Source: Pseudothauera hydrothermalis (GTDB taxonomy: Bacteria; Pseudomonadota; Gammaproteobacteria; Burkholderiales; Rhodocyclaceae). Taken from it: a stretch of DNA of 64,000 bases. The stretch is from contig NZ_CP029331.1 in assembly GCF_003345255.1 (NCBI RefSeq), positions 1,798,001-1,862,000 on the forward strand, given 5' to 3'. Position numbers and translations under genes: made by a program. The notes beneath the pieces were generated by a model. It ran no database searches, was not told the DNA's origin, and saw nothing but the letters and a program-made list of their open reading frames with translations. This document shows, piece by piece, positions 8,946 to 18,488 of the stretch. Each line of letters begins with the position of its first letter. The stretch's first letter is position 1.

Positions 8946-8962
8946 TTTAAGCTCGGCTTAAT
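8946..8962 (+). promoter_or_regulatory. PmrA-type box upstream of phosphoethanolamine transferase gene
   Basis: TTTAAG-CTCGG-CTTAAT fits the enterobacterial PmrA/BasR consensus YTTAAK-N5-YTTAAK at every position. It ends 48 bases before the start codon of the phosphoethanolamine transferase, whose enterobacterial counterpart (eptA/pmrC) is the classic PmrA target. No PmrAB genes are in the window, so this is motif evidence only. Confidence 0.5.
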
Positions 8963-9010
8963 CCCCGGTCCCAAGACTTACACCTTTATCCATCATCGGA
9001 CAAGGGAACC

Positions 9011-10762
9011 GTGCAAGATCCACAACCTGTTCGCTCACTCGGCGCCGTGCCCAACGGCGACTGTGTCAATGCGTCGGCGACGGCAAGCGCTGCAACGCGC
9101 TTGCGTCGGCACATCCAGGCGCTGCTCGTCACGCGACCCGCGCTGCGCACCGAGACACTGACTTTGCTGCTCAGCCTGTGGTTTACAGCGGCGTGCAATC
9201 CGCTCTTTTGGAGCGCTGCCTTGGACGGCCGCACACTGCTAAATGCCGGCAGTATTGCTTACGCTGTAGCGCTTGCAATACTGCTGACCGGTGTGCATTT
9301 CATCGTCCTCACACTGTTTGTTTCAGTGCTGCCCCGCGCCTTCGTCCGCCCTGCTCTGGCGCTGGTAGCCATTTCGACCGGTCTGGCCGCGTATTACATG
9401 CGCAAGTTCCATGTCTATCTCGATCCGGAGATGATACGCAATGTGCTCAATACCGACCTGCGAGAGGCCTCCGAGCTCTTATCGTGGTCGATGATTCCTG
9501 CCGTGTCGGTATGGGTGCTGCCACCACTATTGGTGATCCTGCGCAGCACACAACGCCCACGGCTGACAGGGCGTGCGCTGATCGGCGCGATCGGTCTGCG
9601 GCTGGGCAGCCTTGTGCTGGCCGCAGCAGCGGTGGCGCTGGCGGCCCTGGCGAGTTACCAAACTCTTTCGGCCTTTCTGCGCAATCACACCGCAGCACGC
9701 TACCTCATCACCCCGGCCAATCTGATCTACGGGCTCGCCCGCAACGCCTATGGCTCAAGCTCGGCCGGTGCATCCAAAGCGCGCATCCCGGTAGGCCTGG
9801 ACGCGAGCCTTCCCGAAGCGCGTAAAGCCGACAGGCCAGTGCTCGTGGTCGTGGTTGTCGGGGAGACCGCCCGCGCCGCCAACTGGGGATTGTCGGGCTA
9901 TACGCGCCCCACCACACCCCGGTTGGCGGCGCTCGATGTGATCAACTTTGCCGATGTCACGGCCTGCGGCACCAGCACCGAAGTTTCCCTGCCCTGCATG
10001 CTGTCGCCCTACGGACGGGATGATTATGACGAATCTCTGATACGCCGCAGCGAATCGTTACCGCATGTGTTCGCTCATGCAGGTCTGCGCACGATCTGGC
10101 TGGACAACCAATCCGGCTGCAAGGGTACCTGCGATGGTCTGGATTTCTGGAAACCCGCCCCGGACGATTGCAGCGGCGATGTGTGTCTTGACGAAGTGTT
10201 GCTCGAAGGAGCGCGCCGCCTCACTTCGGGGCGTCCTGAAAACAGTGCGCTGTTTCTGCATATGCGCGGCAACCATGGACCGGCCTACTATCGCCGCTAC
10301 CCGCCGCAGTTTGCCACCTTTCAACCCGCGTGCCAGAACGCCGATCTGGCCCAATGCACCCGCACCGAAATCGTCAACGCCTATGACAATGCACTGGTTT
10401 ATACCGATCACATGCTGGCCGAGACCATCGGCTGGTTGAAGCAGTTGGAAGATACTTACGATACCGCACTGGTGTATGCCTCCGACCACGGTGAATCGCT
10501 CGGTGAGCAAGGCCTTTATCTACACGGGGTGCCTTACGCGATTGCGCCGGACGTTCAGAAGAAAGTTCCCATGCTGATATGGCTTTCGGAGCGCTTTGCC
10601 CGACGTTTTGCGCTCGACACCGAGTGCTTGCGCGCGCGCGCGGCCCAACCCGCCACCCACGACCATCTGTTTCACACCGTGTTGGGCCTGCTCGATCTGC
10701 GCACTTCGGCCAAAAAACCCGAGCTGGACCTTGCCGGCGCATGCAGGCTGGATCGATCGTGA
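9011..10762 (+). CDS. eptA: Lipid A phosphoethanolamine transferase, EptA/PmrC type
   Basis: A 583-residue inner-membrane enzyme with about five N-terminal membrane segments (residues roughly 50-225) and a periplasmic sulfatase-fold domain. VVVVVGETARAANWGLSGY and NFADVTACGTSTEVSLPCML are the family motifs. Thr321 in CGTST is the expected phosphoenzyme residue, and YASDHGESLGE supplies metal ligands. Paired cysteines (GCKGTCDG, DDCSGDVC) suit periplasmic disulfides. The enzyme would move phosphoethanolamine from phosphatidylethanolamine to lipid A, lowering surface charge and binding of cationic peptides. It starts at GTG 9011 after AAGGGAACC. A PmrA-type box lies upstream and a strong terminator follows. 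The gene is in the segment between two identical tRNA-Gly copies. Confidence 0.9.
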   Translation: MQDPQPVRSLGAVPNGDCVNASATASAATRLRRHIQALLVTRPALRTETLTLLLSLWFTAACNPLFWSAALDGRTLLNAGSIAYAVALAILLTGVHFIVLTLFVSVLPRAFVRPALALVAISTGLAAYYMRKFHVYLDPEMIRNVLNTDLREASELLSWSMIPAVSVWVLPPLLVILRSTQRPRLTGRALIGAIGLRLGSLVLAAAAVALAALASYQTLSAFLRNHTAARYLITPANLIYGLARNAYGSSSAGASKARIPVGLDASLPEARKADRPVLVVVVVGETARAANWGLSGYTRPTTPRLAALDVINFADVTACGTSTEVSLPCMLSPYGRDDYDESLIRRSESLPHVFAHAGLRTIWLDNQSGCKGTCDGLDFWKPAPDDCSGDVCLDEVLLEGARRLTSGRPENSALFLHMRGNHGPAYYRRYPPQFATFQPACQNADLAQCTRTEIVNAYDNALVYTDHMLAETIGWLKQLEDTYDTALVYASDHGESLGEQGLYLHGVPYAIAPDVQKKVPMLIWLSERFARRFALDTECLRARAAQPATHDHLFHTVLGLLDLRTSAKKPELDLAGACRLDRS

Positions 10763-10790
10763 AGCGGGCCTGGACGGCTTAAGTTGAGAC

Positions 10791-10821
10791 AAAAAAGCCT
10801 ACCGAGTGGTAGGCTTTTTTT
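10791..10821 (+). terminator. Rho-independent terminator of the eptA-like gene (bidirectional form)
   Basis: GCCTACC-GAGT-GGTAGGC at 10797-10814 is flanked by six A before and seven T after. It can stop rightward transcription of the transferase gene and leftward transcription leaving tRNA-Cys. Confidence 0.92.
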
Positions 10822-10850
10822 GTTCGGACGAACAACGTAAGACAAAGTTT

Positions 10851-10924
10851 TGGAGGCGCGACTCGGAATCGAACCGGGGTACACGGCTTTGCAGGCCGCT
10901 GCATAACCACTCTGCCATCGCGCC
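10851..10924 (-). tRNA. tRNA-Cys(GCA)
   Basis: A 74-base cloverleaf on the minus strand, acceptor GGCGCGA (10924 downward) pairing with TCGCGCC, then T and encoded CCA at 10851-10853. The anticodon arm GCGGC-CTGCAAA-GCCGT gives GCA. It follows tRNA-Gly copy 2 by 75 bases on the same strand, as cysT follows glyW in E. coli. Confidence 0.97.
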
Positions 10925-10999
10925 GCTGATCTGGACGGCCGCCCCGACTCTCTACATCGGGTTACGCCAGGCCCGGTAAATGCCAAGCCCAAGAGAATA

Positions 11000-11075
11000 T
11001 GGAGCGGGAAACGAGTCTCGAACTCGCGACCTCAACCTTGGCAAGGTTGCGCTCTACCAACTGAGCTATTCCCGC
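11000..11075 (-). tRNA. tRNA-Gly(GCC), copy 2
   Basis: This 76-base gene is identical to the copy at 8738-8813 and has an encoded CCA at 11000-11002. It begins 37 bases after the pgsA stop codon on the same strand, so it is probably cotranscribed with pgsA and tRNA-Cys, the arrangement known as pgsA-glyW-cysT in enterobacteria. Confidence 0.97.
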
Positions 11076-11112
11076 CGGAAAGACCGCCATTATAGACCTT
11101 CAATTTATTCTG

Positions 11113-11700
11113 TCAACCGCCTCGTTCTTCTTTTCCATGCGCCAACAGCAAAGGCATGGCCCGGCGCAGATAGTAACCCATGGACCACAGGGTCAGCGCC
11201 GCGGCCACATAGATCAACACCCGGCCTAGATCGGTCATGTCGATACGTAGCACATGGGCATTGAAAAGCAGCATCGGAATCGCGGTCATCTGTGCCGCGG
11301 TTTTGAGTTTGCCGACAAAGGCCACCGCGACGCTAGCCGACTGACCGACCTGCGCCATCCATTCTCTGAGCGCCGAAATGGTGATTTCCCGGCCAATGAT
11401 GATGACCGCAATCAGGGCATCCACACGGCCGAGCTGCACCAACAAAATGAGCGCGGCGGCCACCATGAGTTTGTCGGCCACCGGGTCGAGAAAAGCGCCG
11501 AAAGCCGAGGTTTGCTTCAAACTGCGCGCCAGATAGCCGTCGAACCAGTCGGTCACTGCAGCAATGATGAAGATGACCGTCGACACCAGGTTCTTCTGCC
11601 CGGCCGTAAGCATGCTGTCGGGGAGATAAAACACGCCGACGAATAGCGGAATGAGCGCAATGCGCCCCCAGGTCAAGGTATTGGGTATGTTGACAGGCAT
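11113..11700 (-). CDS. pgsA: CDP-diacylglycerol--glycerol-3-phosphate 3-phosphatidyltransferase
   Basis: A 195-residue membrane enzyme making phosphatidylglycerophosphate from CDP-diacylglycerol and glycerol-3-phosphate, the first step to phosphatidylglycerol and cardiolipin. The CDP-alcohol transferase motif DWFDGYLARSLKQTSAFGAF then LDPVADK (D-G-x2-A-R-x8-G-x3-D-x3-D) is complete. The N-terminus MPVNIPNTLTWGRIALIPLF fixes the start at 11700. The open frame continues upstream through the end of uvrC and is not coding there. Order uvrC-pgsA-tRNA-Gly-tRNA-Cys is the same as in E. coli. Confidence 0.95.
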   Translation of the reverse strand: MPVNIPNTLTWGRIALIPLFVGVFYLPDSMLTAGQKNLVSTVIFIIAAVTDWFDGYLARSLKQTSAFGAFLDPVADKLMVAAALILLVQLGRVDALIAVIIIGREITISALREWMAQVGQSASVAVAFVGKLKTAAQMTAIPMLLFNAHVLRIDMTDLGRVLIYVAAALTLWSMGYYLRRAMPLLLAHGKEERGG

Positions 11701-11735
11701 GGGTTTGGGCCATCGGCGGCCGCGGGATCGAAGCA

Positions 11736-13550
11736 TCAATGCAGCGCCGAGTATATCTGTTCGGCAAGTTTTCGGTTGATGCCGTCGACCCGGCACAAGT
11801 CCTCCACGGTGGCCTTGCGCACGCCGTCCAGACCACCGAAGGTAGCCAGAAGGTTGCGCCGCCGGGTCGGGCCGACGCCGGGGATGTCTTCCAGCCGCGA
11901 GCCGATGCGCGCCTTGGCGCGACGCGCGCGGTGCCCGGTGATCGCAAAGCGGTGGGCTTCGTCGCGGATTTCCTGGATAAGATGCAGCGCAGGGGCATCC
12001 GGGCTCAAATGCAGCGGTTCGCGCCCGTCCGGAAAAATCAACGACTCCAGCCCCGGCTTGCGGTCTTCGCCCTTGGCCACGCCGATCATGGGCACTGCCT
12101 CGAGGCCGACTTCGGCCAGGATGGCACGCGCTGCGCTCACCTGCCCACGACCGCCGTCGATCAAGATCAGATCGGGACACAAGCCCTCCCCGGCTGCCAC
12201 TTTGCCGTAGCGGCGCTCCAGCACCTGACGCATCGCGGCAAAATCATCGCCAGCGGTAATGCCGGTGATGTTGTAGCGCCGGTAGTCGGCATTTTTCATC
12301 TGACCATCGACACAGACCACGCATGAGGCCACGGTGGCTTCACCCATGGTGTGGCTGATATCGAAGCATTCGATGCGCCTGGGCAGCTCGGCCAGATCCA
12401 GCGCCTCGCGCAGTGCTTCCAGGCGTTGCTCGCTGCGTCCGGTATCGCGTGCGCGCGCCTGGATGGCGAGCCGAGCGTTTTTGTGCGCCATCTCCATCCA
12501 TGCCTTCTCGGCCGCGAAACGCGGCGCAACCAGCGTGCAAGGAGTATCCGAGAGCTCGGCGAGCAACTCGCGTAAGGCCGCCGAAGGCGTCTGAACCAGC
12601 AGGCGTGCCGGCATCGGGTGCATCGCGTAATGCTGCTCGATGAACGCTGCCAACGCATCCTCCGCACTACAGCCTGCAGCGTTGGCCGGAAACTGCGGCC
12701 GATCGCCTAAATGACGACCGCCCCGCACCATGGCGATATTCACACAGGCCACACCGCCGTCTTCGACCGCAGCGATGATGTCTACGTCTTCGTCTTTGCG
12801 GCTATCGACAAACTGGCGATGCAGCACCGCTTGCAGCACCCGGATCTGATCGCGGTAGCCGGCCGCGTGTTCGAATTCCAGCCGCTCTGCGGCCGCGTTC
12901 ATGCGCGCGGTCAGGTCATCGATGACTTCGCTGGCGCGTCCATCCAGAAACCGCGCGGCCAGTTTCACATCGGCCGCGTACGCCGCCTGATCGATCAAGC
13001 CCACGCACGGAGCGGTGCAGCGCTTGATCTGATGCAGCAAACAAGGCCGCGAGCGGTTATGGAACACCGAGTTTTCACAGGTGCGCAGTTGGAAGGTTTT
13101 TTGTAGAAGATGAATGCTCTCGCGCACCGCCCAGGCATTGGGAAACGGTCCGAAGTAGCGCGCCCCTTTGGCAAAGGCGCCGCGGTGATAAGCCAGGCGG
13201 GGAAACGGGTCGGCCGATAGCTCGATATAAGGGTAAGACTTGTCGTCACGAAAAAGGATGTTGTAGCGCGGCGCCAGGCTTTTGATCAGATTGTTTTCCA
13301 GCAGCAACGCCTCGGCTTCGGAACGGGTCGGGGTGACATCGACCCGCACGATTTGCGCCACCATCATGGCAATGCGCGGGCTGGACAGCGTCTTCTGGAA
13401 GTAGCTGGCAACCCGGCGCTTGAGATTCTTGGCTTTGCCGACGTAGAGCACACGCTCTTCTGCGCCGATCATTCGATAGACGCCGGGCTCCTCCGGTACC
13501 GTCTTGAGGAAGGTACGTGCATCGAAACCAGGCGTTGCGCGACTGCTCAT
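11736..13550 (-). CDS. uvrC: Excinuclease ABC subunit C
   Basis: A 604-residue nucleotide-excision-repair nuclease that makes both incisions around UvrB-bound lesions. An N-terminal GIY-YIG domain ([20 protein letters not shown], with [11 protein letters not shown]), a UVR helix pair near 205-240, an RNase H-like domain ([25 protein letters not shown]) and C-terminal tandem HhH repeats ([20 protein letters not shown]) are in the normal order and length (E. coli 610). The ATG at 13550 overlaps the nagZ stop as ATGA, so translation is probably coupled. Confidence 0.97.
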   Translation of the reverse strand: MSSRATPGFDARTFLKTVPEEPGVYRMIGAEERVLYVGKAKNLKRRVASYFQKTLSSPRIAMMVAQIVRVDVTPTRSEAEALLLENNLIKSLAPRYNILFRDDKSYPYIELSADPFPRLAYHRGAFAKGARYFGPFPNAWAVRESIHLLQKTFQLRTCENSVFHNRSRPCLLHQIKRCTAPCVGLIDQAAYAADVKLAARFLDGRASEVIDDLTARMNAAAERLEFEHAAGYRDQIRVLQAVLHRQFVDSRKDEDVDIIAAVEDGGVACVNIAMVRGGRHLGDRPQFPANAAGCSAEDALAAFIEQHYAMHPMPARLLVQTPSAALRELLAELSDTPCTLVAPRFAAEKAWMEMAHKNARLAIQARARDTGRSEQRLEALREALDLAELPRRIECFDISHTMGEATVASCVVCVDGQMKNADYRRYNITGITAGDDFAAMRQVLERRYGKVAAGEGLCPDLILIDGGRGQVSAARAILAEVGLEAVPMIGVAKGEDRKPGLESLIFPDGREPLHLSPDAPALHLIQEIRDEAHRFAITGHRARRAKARIGSRLEDIPGVGPTRRRNLLATFGGLDGVRKATVEDLCRVDGINRKLAEQIYSALH

Positions 13551-14659
13551 ACTTGCGCAGGCGGGGTATCGCCGCTGGTGCCGGCGGCCATCATCGGGGC
13601 CGCCAGATCGCGCGCAACCAAGGCATGCACCGCTTGGCGCGCATGGCAATAGCGCGGAACGAGCTCCAGTGCGAACGGATCGGGGTGGCGCGGCTGGCCG
13701 CGCAGCGCAGCCAAGCGCTGGCTGGCGGCGGTTTTTGGCGCGGGCGCCCAGCGGCCGAGCAACTCGTCGGCCAAATCGGGACGGTTACACACCAATACCA
13801 TGTCGCAGCCGGCCTCATGGGCCGCACGCGCACGGCCGAGGATGTCGCCGGCCACCATCGCACCGGCCATATTGAGGTCATCGCTGAAGATCGCACCGGT
13901 AAAACCGATGCGGCCACGCAGGATATCCTGCAACCAAAAACGCGAAAAACCGGCCGGATGGGGATCAGCCGCCGGATAGATGACATGCGCCGGCATCACC
14001 CCGCCGAGCTGCCGCCCCAGACGATGGCGATAGGGCGCGATATCCTCCTCCCAGATCGCTTCGAAGCTGCGCTCATCGACCGGCACCTCGACGTGGGAGT
14101 CGGCCTCGACATGGCCATGTCCGGGAAAATGCTTACCAACGCTTTTCATGCCGGCATCCATCATGCCAGCCACCAGTGCCTGGGCGAGCGCAGCAGTCAC
14201 GGCCGGATCGCGGTGCAAGGCGCGGTTGCCGATCGCCCGGCTGCAGCCGTAGTCCAGATCGAGCACCGGCGCAAAACTGAAATCCACCCCGTGGGCAAGC
14301 AGTTCGGCGGCCAGCACGAAACCGGTGTCGCGCGCCGCATCCAGCGCGGCCAGATGATCGTCTTCCCATAAGGCGCCCAGCGTACGCATCGCCGGCAAGC
14401 GGGTAAAACCATCGCTGCGAAAACGCTGCACCCGGCCGCCCTCGTGATCGACCGCAATCAGCAAGCTCGGTGTGCGCAGCGCGCGAATGTCGGCGGTGAG
14501 CGCAGCCAGTTGTTCGGAGTCGCTGAAATTGCGGGTAAACAAAATGACACCGCCGACCAACGGGTGTTGTAGCCGGATGCGTTCGGCCGCGGTAAGCGTG
14601 GTGCCCGCCAGGTCCACCATCACCGGCCCCATGGGAAGTTTCACCGCACAGACCGTCAT
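13547..14659 (-). CDS. nagZ: Beta-N-acetylhexosaminidase (glycoside hydrolase family 3)
   Basis: A 370-residue cytosolic enzyme that removes N-acetylglucosamine from anhydromuropeptides during cell-wall recycling. [19 protein letters not shown] contains the His of the mobile catalytic loop, and [13 protein letters not shown] contains the catalytic Asp. [28 protein letters not shown] is the usual N-terminus. It is joined to acpS upstream and uvrC downstream by 4-base ATGA overlaps. Family length is normal. Confidence 0.95.
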   Translation of the reverse strand: MTVCAVKLPMGPVMVDLAGTTLTAAERIRLQHPLVGGVILFTRNFSDSEQLAALTADIRALRTPSLLIAVDHEGGRVQRFRSDGFTRLPAMRTLGALWEDDHLAALDAARDTGFVLAAELLAHGVDFSFAPVLDLDYGCSRAIGNRALHRDPAVTAALAQALVAGMMDAGMKSVGKHFPGHGHVEADSHVEVPVDERSFEAIWEEDIAPYRHRLGRQLGGVMPAHVIYPAADPHPAGFSRFWLQDILRGRIGFTGAIFSDDLNMAGAMVAGDILGRARAAHEAGCDMVLVCNRPDLADELLGRWAPAPKTAASQRLAALRGQPRHPDPFALELVPRYCHARQAVHALVARDLAAPMMAAGTSGDTPPAQV

Positions 14660-15033
14660 GCGCGTTCGATCAAAGCAAAAGCCACCACATGATCTGCCTC
14701 ATCGGCCAGACTGAGGTGGGCGGACAAACCGCGCTCGGCCATGTATATCGCCAGACGTTCGTCATACTCGAAATGAGGCTGACCCAGGGCATTATGTTCC
14801 ACCGCCACCGCATGCAGGGTGGCGGGCACCGCCACACCGGTACCGAGCGCCTTGCCAAAGGCTTCCTTGGCAGCGAAGCGCTTGGCCAGAAAGCGCGCCG
14901 GATCGCGGCTGGCCGCCCAGGCGGCGCGCTCGCTGGCGGCCAGAATACGCACAGCGAAACGCTCGCCATGGCGTCTTAACGCCTGGCGCACCCGCGCCAC
15001 CGCGACGATGTCGGTACCGATGCCGTGAATCAT
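14656..15033 (-). CDS. acpS: Holo-[acyl-carrier-protein] synthase
   Basis: A 125-residue enzyme that transfers 4'-phosphopantetheine from CoA to the serine of acyl carrier protein. MIHGIGTDIVAVARVRQAL supplies the Mg-binding Asp8 and RFLAKRFAAKEAFGKALGTG supplies the second conserved block with the catalytic Glu. It would activate the AcpP encoded at 29174-29413. ATGA overlaps join it to pdxJ upstream and nagZ downstream. Confidence 0.96.
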   Translation of the reverse strand: MIHGIGTDIVAVARVRQALRRHGERFAVRILAASERAAWAASRDPARFLAKRFAAKEAFGKALGTGVAVPATLHAVAVEHNALGQPHFEYDERLAIYMAERGLSAHLSLADEADHVVAFALIERA

Positions 15034-15785
15034 ACCGGCTGGCCGGCAGCCTGGCGCATCAGCCGCTTCATCTGCGCCACGGCCTCACGCAAACCAACGA
15101 ACACCGCGCGGCTGACGATGGCGTGCCCGATGTGCAGCTCGCGCACACCGGGCAGGCGGGCAATGGGTTGAACGTTGTAGTAGTTGAGCGCATGACCGGC
15201 ATTGAAGCGCATGCCCAATGCGCGTATGGCCTCGCCCGCAACCGCGACGCGCTGCAGTTCGGCCCGCACCGCCGGCGCTTCGGGATCGCGCCCGGCGCTG
15301 TGAAAAGCGTGGGCGTAGGGGCCGGTATGCACCTCGCACACCCGCGCACCAATGCGCGCAGCCGCGTCGACCTGTGCCAGATCGGCATCGATGAACACAC
15401 TGGTGAGGATACCGGCATCGGTCAGGCGGGCCACGACATCCTTGAGCGCGGACTCGTTGGCGACGATATCCAGGCCGCCTTCGGTGGTCACCTCCTGGCG
15501 CCCCTCAGGCACCAGCATGGCCATCTCGGGCTTGACCCGGCAGGCGATGCCGACCATCTCGGCGGTAGCCGCCATTTCCAGGTTGAGCTTGACCTGGGTG
15601 AGTTCGCGCAGGCGGCGCACATCCTCGTCGTTGATGTGACGACGGTCCTCGCGCAAATGAATGGTGATGCCGTCCGCGCCGCCCAGGTGGGCTTCCACTG
15701 CGGCCCATACCGGGTCCGGCTCCCAGGTCCGACGGGCTTGGCGCAGCGTGGCCACGTGGTCGATATTGACGCCGAGTTCGATCAC
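15030..15785 (-). CDS. pdxJ: Pyridoxine 5'-phosphate synthase
   Basis: A 251-residue TIM-barrel enzyme condensing 3-amino-2-oxopropyl phosphate with deoxyxylulose 5-phosphate to pyridoxine phosphate. IELGVNIDHVATLRQARR at the N-terminus, ITIHLREDRRHINDEDVRRL and FNAGHALNYYNV are family blocks carrying the catalytic Glu/His and phosphate-binding residues. The order recO-pdxJ-acpS is common in proteobacteria. It overlaps recO and acpS by four bases each. Confidence 0.97.
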   Translation of the reverse strand: MIELGVNIDHVATLRQARRTWEPDPVWAAVEAHLGGADGITIHLREDRRHINDEDVRRLRELTQVKLNLEMAATAEMVGIACRVKPEMAMLVPEGRQEVTTEGGLDIVANESALKDVVARLTDAGILTSVFIDADLAQVDAAARIGARVCEVHTGPYAHAFHSAGRDPEAPAVRAELQRVAVAGEAIRALGMRFNAGHALNYYNVQPIARLPGVRELHIGHAIVSRAVFVGLREAVAQMKRLMRQAAGQPV

Positions 15786-16513
15786 AGCTCCTGCAACTCC
15801 TTCAGCACCCGGCGCGACTGCAATGGCTGGCCGCCCAGGTAGTGGTTGATGATGGCGCGCAGCAGGTTTTTGCTTTGCACCAGGGTTTCGGTGGCGGAAA
15901 AGTCGCCGCGCACCATCGCCAACAGGCTCCGCCCGCTGATCAGTAAGGAATCGTCCGCGGGGGTAATGTCGCTGGCAACCGGCACCGGACCGCGCTCGAT
16001 TATATAGAGGTAGTTCTGATCGGGCCGCACCGGCTGGCCACTGTCGGCCTCGGCGCCCAGTCCAGCGCTGTAGCCGAGCTCATGCAGCAGGGCCAATTCA
16101 AAGCGGCGCAGCACTGGCGCATAGGCGCCACCTCGGGCGAGTTCGCGCAACGCCCCGGCATAGGCTGCAAACAGGTGCGGATGAGCGTCCTCGCGCGCGG
16201 TCAAACGCACCAGAAGTTCGTTGACATAGTAACCGCACAGCAGTGCGCGCCCGCTGAGCAGCGGCTGGCCGCCCTGCCATTCTGCGCGCACCAGGGTTTT
16301 GATCTCCCCGCCGCCGGACCAGGCTATCAGCAAGGGTTGGAAAGCCATCAACACCCCGCGCAGCGGCGATTGCGGACGGCGCGCGCCCTTGGCCAAGAGC
16401 GCCACCCGGCCATGATCGCGCGACAGAATCTCGGCGATCAGACTGGTCTCGCGCCAAGGATAGGTGTGCAGCACAAAGGCGGGCTGCTGTTCGATGCGCT
16501 GCTTCGGACCCAC
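15782..16513 (-). CDS. recO: DNA repair protein RecO
   Basis: A 243-residue recombination mediator that helps load RecA on SSB-coated DNA in the RecF pathway. PAFVLHTYPWRETSLIAEIL and HGRVALLAKGARRPQSPLRG form the N-terminal OB-fold. A helical C-terminal domain follows, ending LLRAIINHYLGGQPLQSRRVL. The start is a GTG at 16513 giving the normal N-terminus; no strong ribosome site is visible, and the gene lies 18 bases after era, so coupling is likely. Confidence 0.93.
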   Translation of the reverse strand: MGPKQRIEQQPAFVLHTYPWRETSLIAEILSRDHGRVALLAKGARRPQSPLRGVLMAFQPLLIAWSGGGEIKTLVRAEWQGGQPLLSGRALLCGYYVNELLVRLTAREDAHPHLFAAYAGALRELARGGAYAPVLRRFELALLHELGYSAGLGAEADSGQPVRPDQNYLYIIERGPVPVASDITPADDSLLISGRSLLAMVRGDFSATETLVQSKNLLRAIINHYLGGQPLQSRRVLKELQEL

Positions 16514-16531
16514 GCCGCACCGCTGGATGGC

Positions 16532-17443
16532 TTATTCGTAACCGAGGCTTTTCAGCGCGCGCTCGTCGTCTGCCCAGCCGCTTTTGACCTTGACCCACAC
16601 TTCCAGGAAGACTTTGCCGTCGAAGAGCTTTTCCAGTTCGAGACGCGCTTCGGAGGCGATGCGCTTGAGCCGCTCGCCGCCCTTGCCGATGACAATACCC
16701 TTGTGGCCGGGTTTATCGACGATGATCGCGGCGTGAATGCGACGCAGCCGGCCTTCGGTTTCGAATTTCTCGATCTCTACCGTCATGCCATACGGTAGCT
16801 CGTCACCGAGCAGGCGAAAGAGCTTCTCGCGCAGAAACTCAGCGGCCAAAAAGCGTTCGCTGCGGTCGGTGATTTCGTCCTCGCCATACAGAGGTTGGCC
16901 TTCCGGCAACAGCGCAGTCGCAGCACGGATCAGTTCATCCACGTTGGTGCCACGCTCGGCCGACAGCGGCACGATTTCGGCAAAGGGGAAAACCGTACTC
17001 ATGCGCTCGATAAAAGGCAGCAAACTGCTTTTATCGCGCAGCCGGTCGATCTTATTGATCACCAGCACCACGCACGCGCCTTCGGGCAGCAGTTGGAGCA
17101 CGATGCGGTCGTCCTCGCCAAAGCGTCCGGCCTCGACCAGAAAAAACACCACATCCACGTCGCCCAGCGCCTGCGTGACCGAGCGGTTCATCGAACGGTT
17201 CAGCGCATTGCGGTGGCGCGTTTGAAACCCGGGGGTATCGACAAAAACAAACTGCGCCCCGGCATCGGTACGAATGCCAGTCACCCGATGGCGAGTGGTT
17301 TGCGCCTTGCTGGAGACAATGCTGATCTTCTGCCCGATCAGGCGATTGAGCAGCGTGGACTTACCAACGTTGGGGCGCCCGACAATGGCAACAAAACCGG
17401 TGCGAAAACCGTTTGCGCCGGCCGCGGAAGTGGATTGGTTCAT
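16532..17443 (-). CDS. era: GTPase Era
   Basis: A 303-residue GTPase that binds 16S rRNA and helps mature the 30S subunit. G1 [15 protein letters not shown]3 DTPGF and G4 NKIDRL are intact, and the KH domain contains [22 protein letters not shown] short Ser/Ala/Gly-rich N-terminal extension of about 12 residues precedes the G domain. The start overlaps the rnc stop by ATGA, matching the widespread rnc-era unit. Confidence 0.97.
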   Translation of the reverse strand: MNQSTSAAGANGFRTGFVAIVGRPNVGKSTLLNRLIGQKISIVSSKAQTTRHRVTGIRTDAGAQFVFVDTPGFQTRHRNALNRSMNRSVTQALGDVDVVFFLVEAGRFGEDDRIVLQLLPEGACVVLVINKIDRLRDKSSLLPFIERMSTVFPFAEIVPLSAERGTNVDELIRAATALLPEGQPLYGEDEITDRSERFLAAEFLREKLFRLLGDELPYGMTVEIEKFETEGRLRRIHAAIIVDKPGHKGIVIGKGGERLKRIASEARLELEKLFDGKVFLEVWVKVKSGWADDERALKSLGYE

Positions 17444-18111
17444 TTCTTTCTCAATTGGCTTAGCGCCAGTTCAGCCGCCTGCTGTTCAGCGGCCCGCCGG
17501 CTGGCGCCATGACCCACGGTGCGCAATGGCGGCGATTCGATTACACAGGCCACCTCGAACTGCTGCGCGTGGGCCTCGCCCAGCACTTTGACCATTTCAT
17601 AATGCGGCAGTTTGAGCTTGCGGCCCTGCAACCATTCTTGCAACGCCGTCTTGGGGTCCTTGCTCGATGAGCGCGGATCGAGCTCGGCCAGCACCGGTTG
17701 GTAGAGGCGGTCGATCACCGCTTTGGCTGCGGGAAAGTCCCCATCCAGTAACACCGCCGCACACAGCGCCTCCAGCGCATCGGCAAGAATTGAAGGACGA
17801 CGCGCACCGCCCGATTTCAATTCACCTTCGCCCAAACGCAGGTTATCGCCGATTTCAAGCTCGAGTGCGATCCGATAGAGCGCCTCCTGACGGACCAAGG
17901 CGGCGCGCAGACGAGACAGCTCGCCTTCGCGCAAATCGCCGAAGCGCTGGTAGAGCGCCATCGACACCACACAGTTGAGGATGCTGTCTCCCAGAAACTC
18001 CAGCCGCTCATTGTTGGGCTGGCCGAAGCTTCGGTGGGTGAGCGCCTGACGCAGCAGCGCGGGGTCTGCAAACGTGTGACCGAGCCGGTTTTGCAAGCGG
18101 GAAAGATTCAT
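17440..18111 (-). CDS. rnc: Ribonuclease III
   Basis: A 223-residue double-strand-specific endoribonuclease acting in rRNA processing and mRNA decay. The signature [12 protein letters not shown] carries the catalytic Glu/Asp, and [16 protein letters not shown] the second metal site. The C-terminal dsRNA-binding domain starts near residue 150 ([20 protein letters not shown]) and ends [16 protein letters not shown]. It is followed by era with an ATGA overlap and preceded by a DUF4845 gene. Confidence 0.97.
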   Translation of the reverse strand: MNLSRLQNRLGHTFADPALLRQALTHRSFGQPNNERLEFLGDSILNCVVSMALYQRFGDLREGELSRLRAALVRQEALYRIALELEIGDNLRLGEGELKSGGARRPSILADALEALCAAVLLDGDFPAAKAVIDRLYQPVLAELDPRSSSKDPKTALQEWLQGRKLKLPHYEMVKVLGEAHAQQFEVACVIESPPLRTVGHGASRRAAEQQAAELALSQLRKK

Positions 18112-18116
18112 CCGGC

Positions 18117-18473
18117 TCAGTTCGCCGACGACGCATCGAAGGCGATCAGCAGACTGACATTGCCGGCCACCGGCACGGTACGCTCGTAGGCCACCCGTAT
18201 CACCACGCGGCCACCTTCTTTGGTAATGACCAAGTCCTCACCCTTGACCGAGACGATGTCATCGATCTGTGCGCGACGGGTAAAGCTGCTACGCATCTGT
18301 GAGATCGTCGCACCGTTATCGCCCTCGTCAGCCACCTGCGGCAGGATACGCTTGATCGCCATGTATTCATTGATGGCCGGCACGGTGCGAAACCCGAGCA
18401 AGAGAAAAAACGCGAGAAAGGCACCGACGATCAAGGTGCTGACCAAACTCAGGCCGCGCTGCGAGTTTTTCAT
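18117..18473 (-). CDS. DUF4845 single-pass membrane protein
   Basis: A 118-residue protein with one N-terminal membrane helix (about 10-28, LVSTLIVGAFLAFFLLLGFR) and a periplasmic remainder (YMAIKRILPQVADEG, GEDLVITKEGGRVVIRVAYE). It matches the DUF4845 family that lies between lepB and rnc in many betaproteobacteria. Its function is not established. The pilin-like N-terminus (short basic stretch, then a hydrophobic helix) is notable, but no prepilin peptidase site is evident. Confidence 0.85.
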   Translation of the reverse strand: MKNSQRGLSLVSTLIVGAFLAFFLLLGFRTVPAINEYMAIKRILPQVADEGDNGATISQMRSSFTRRAQIDDIVSVKGEDLVITKEGGRVVIRVAYERTVPVAGNVSLLIAFDASSAN

Positions 18474-18488
18474 TCGACGCTCTCCCTT

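Noticed and set aside
8738-11075. tRNA-Gly repeats as attachment sites of an integrative element
   Set aside because: No integrase gene lies between the two copies and the repeat covers the whole tRNA, so recombination or duplication is preferred to site-specific integration.
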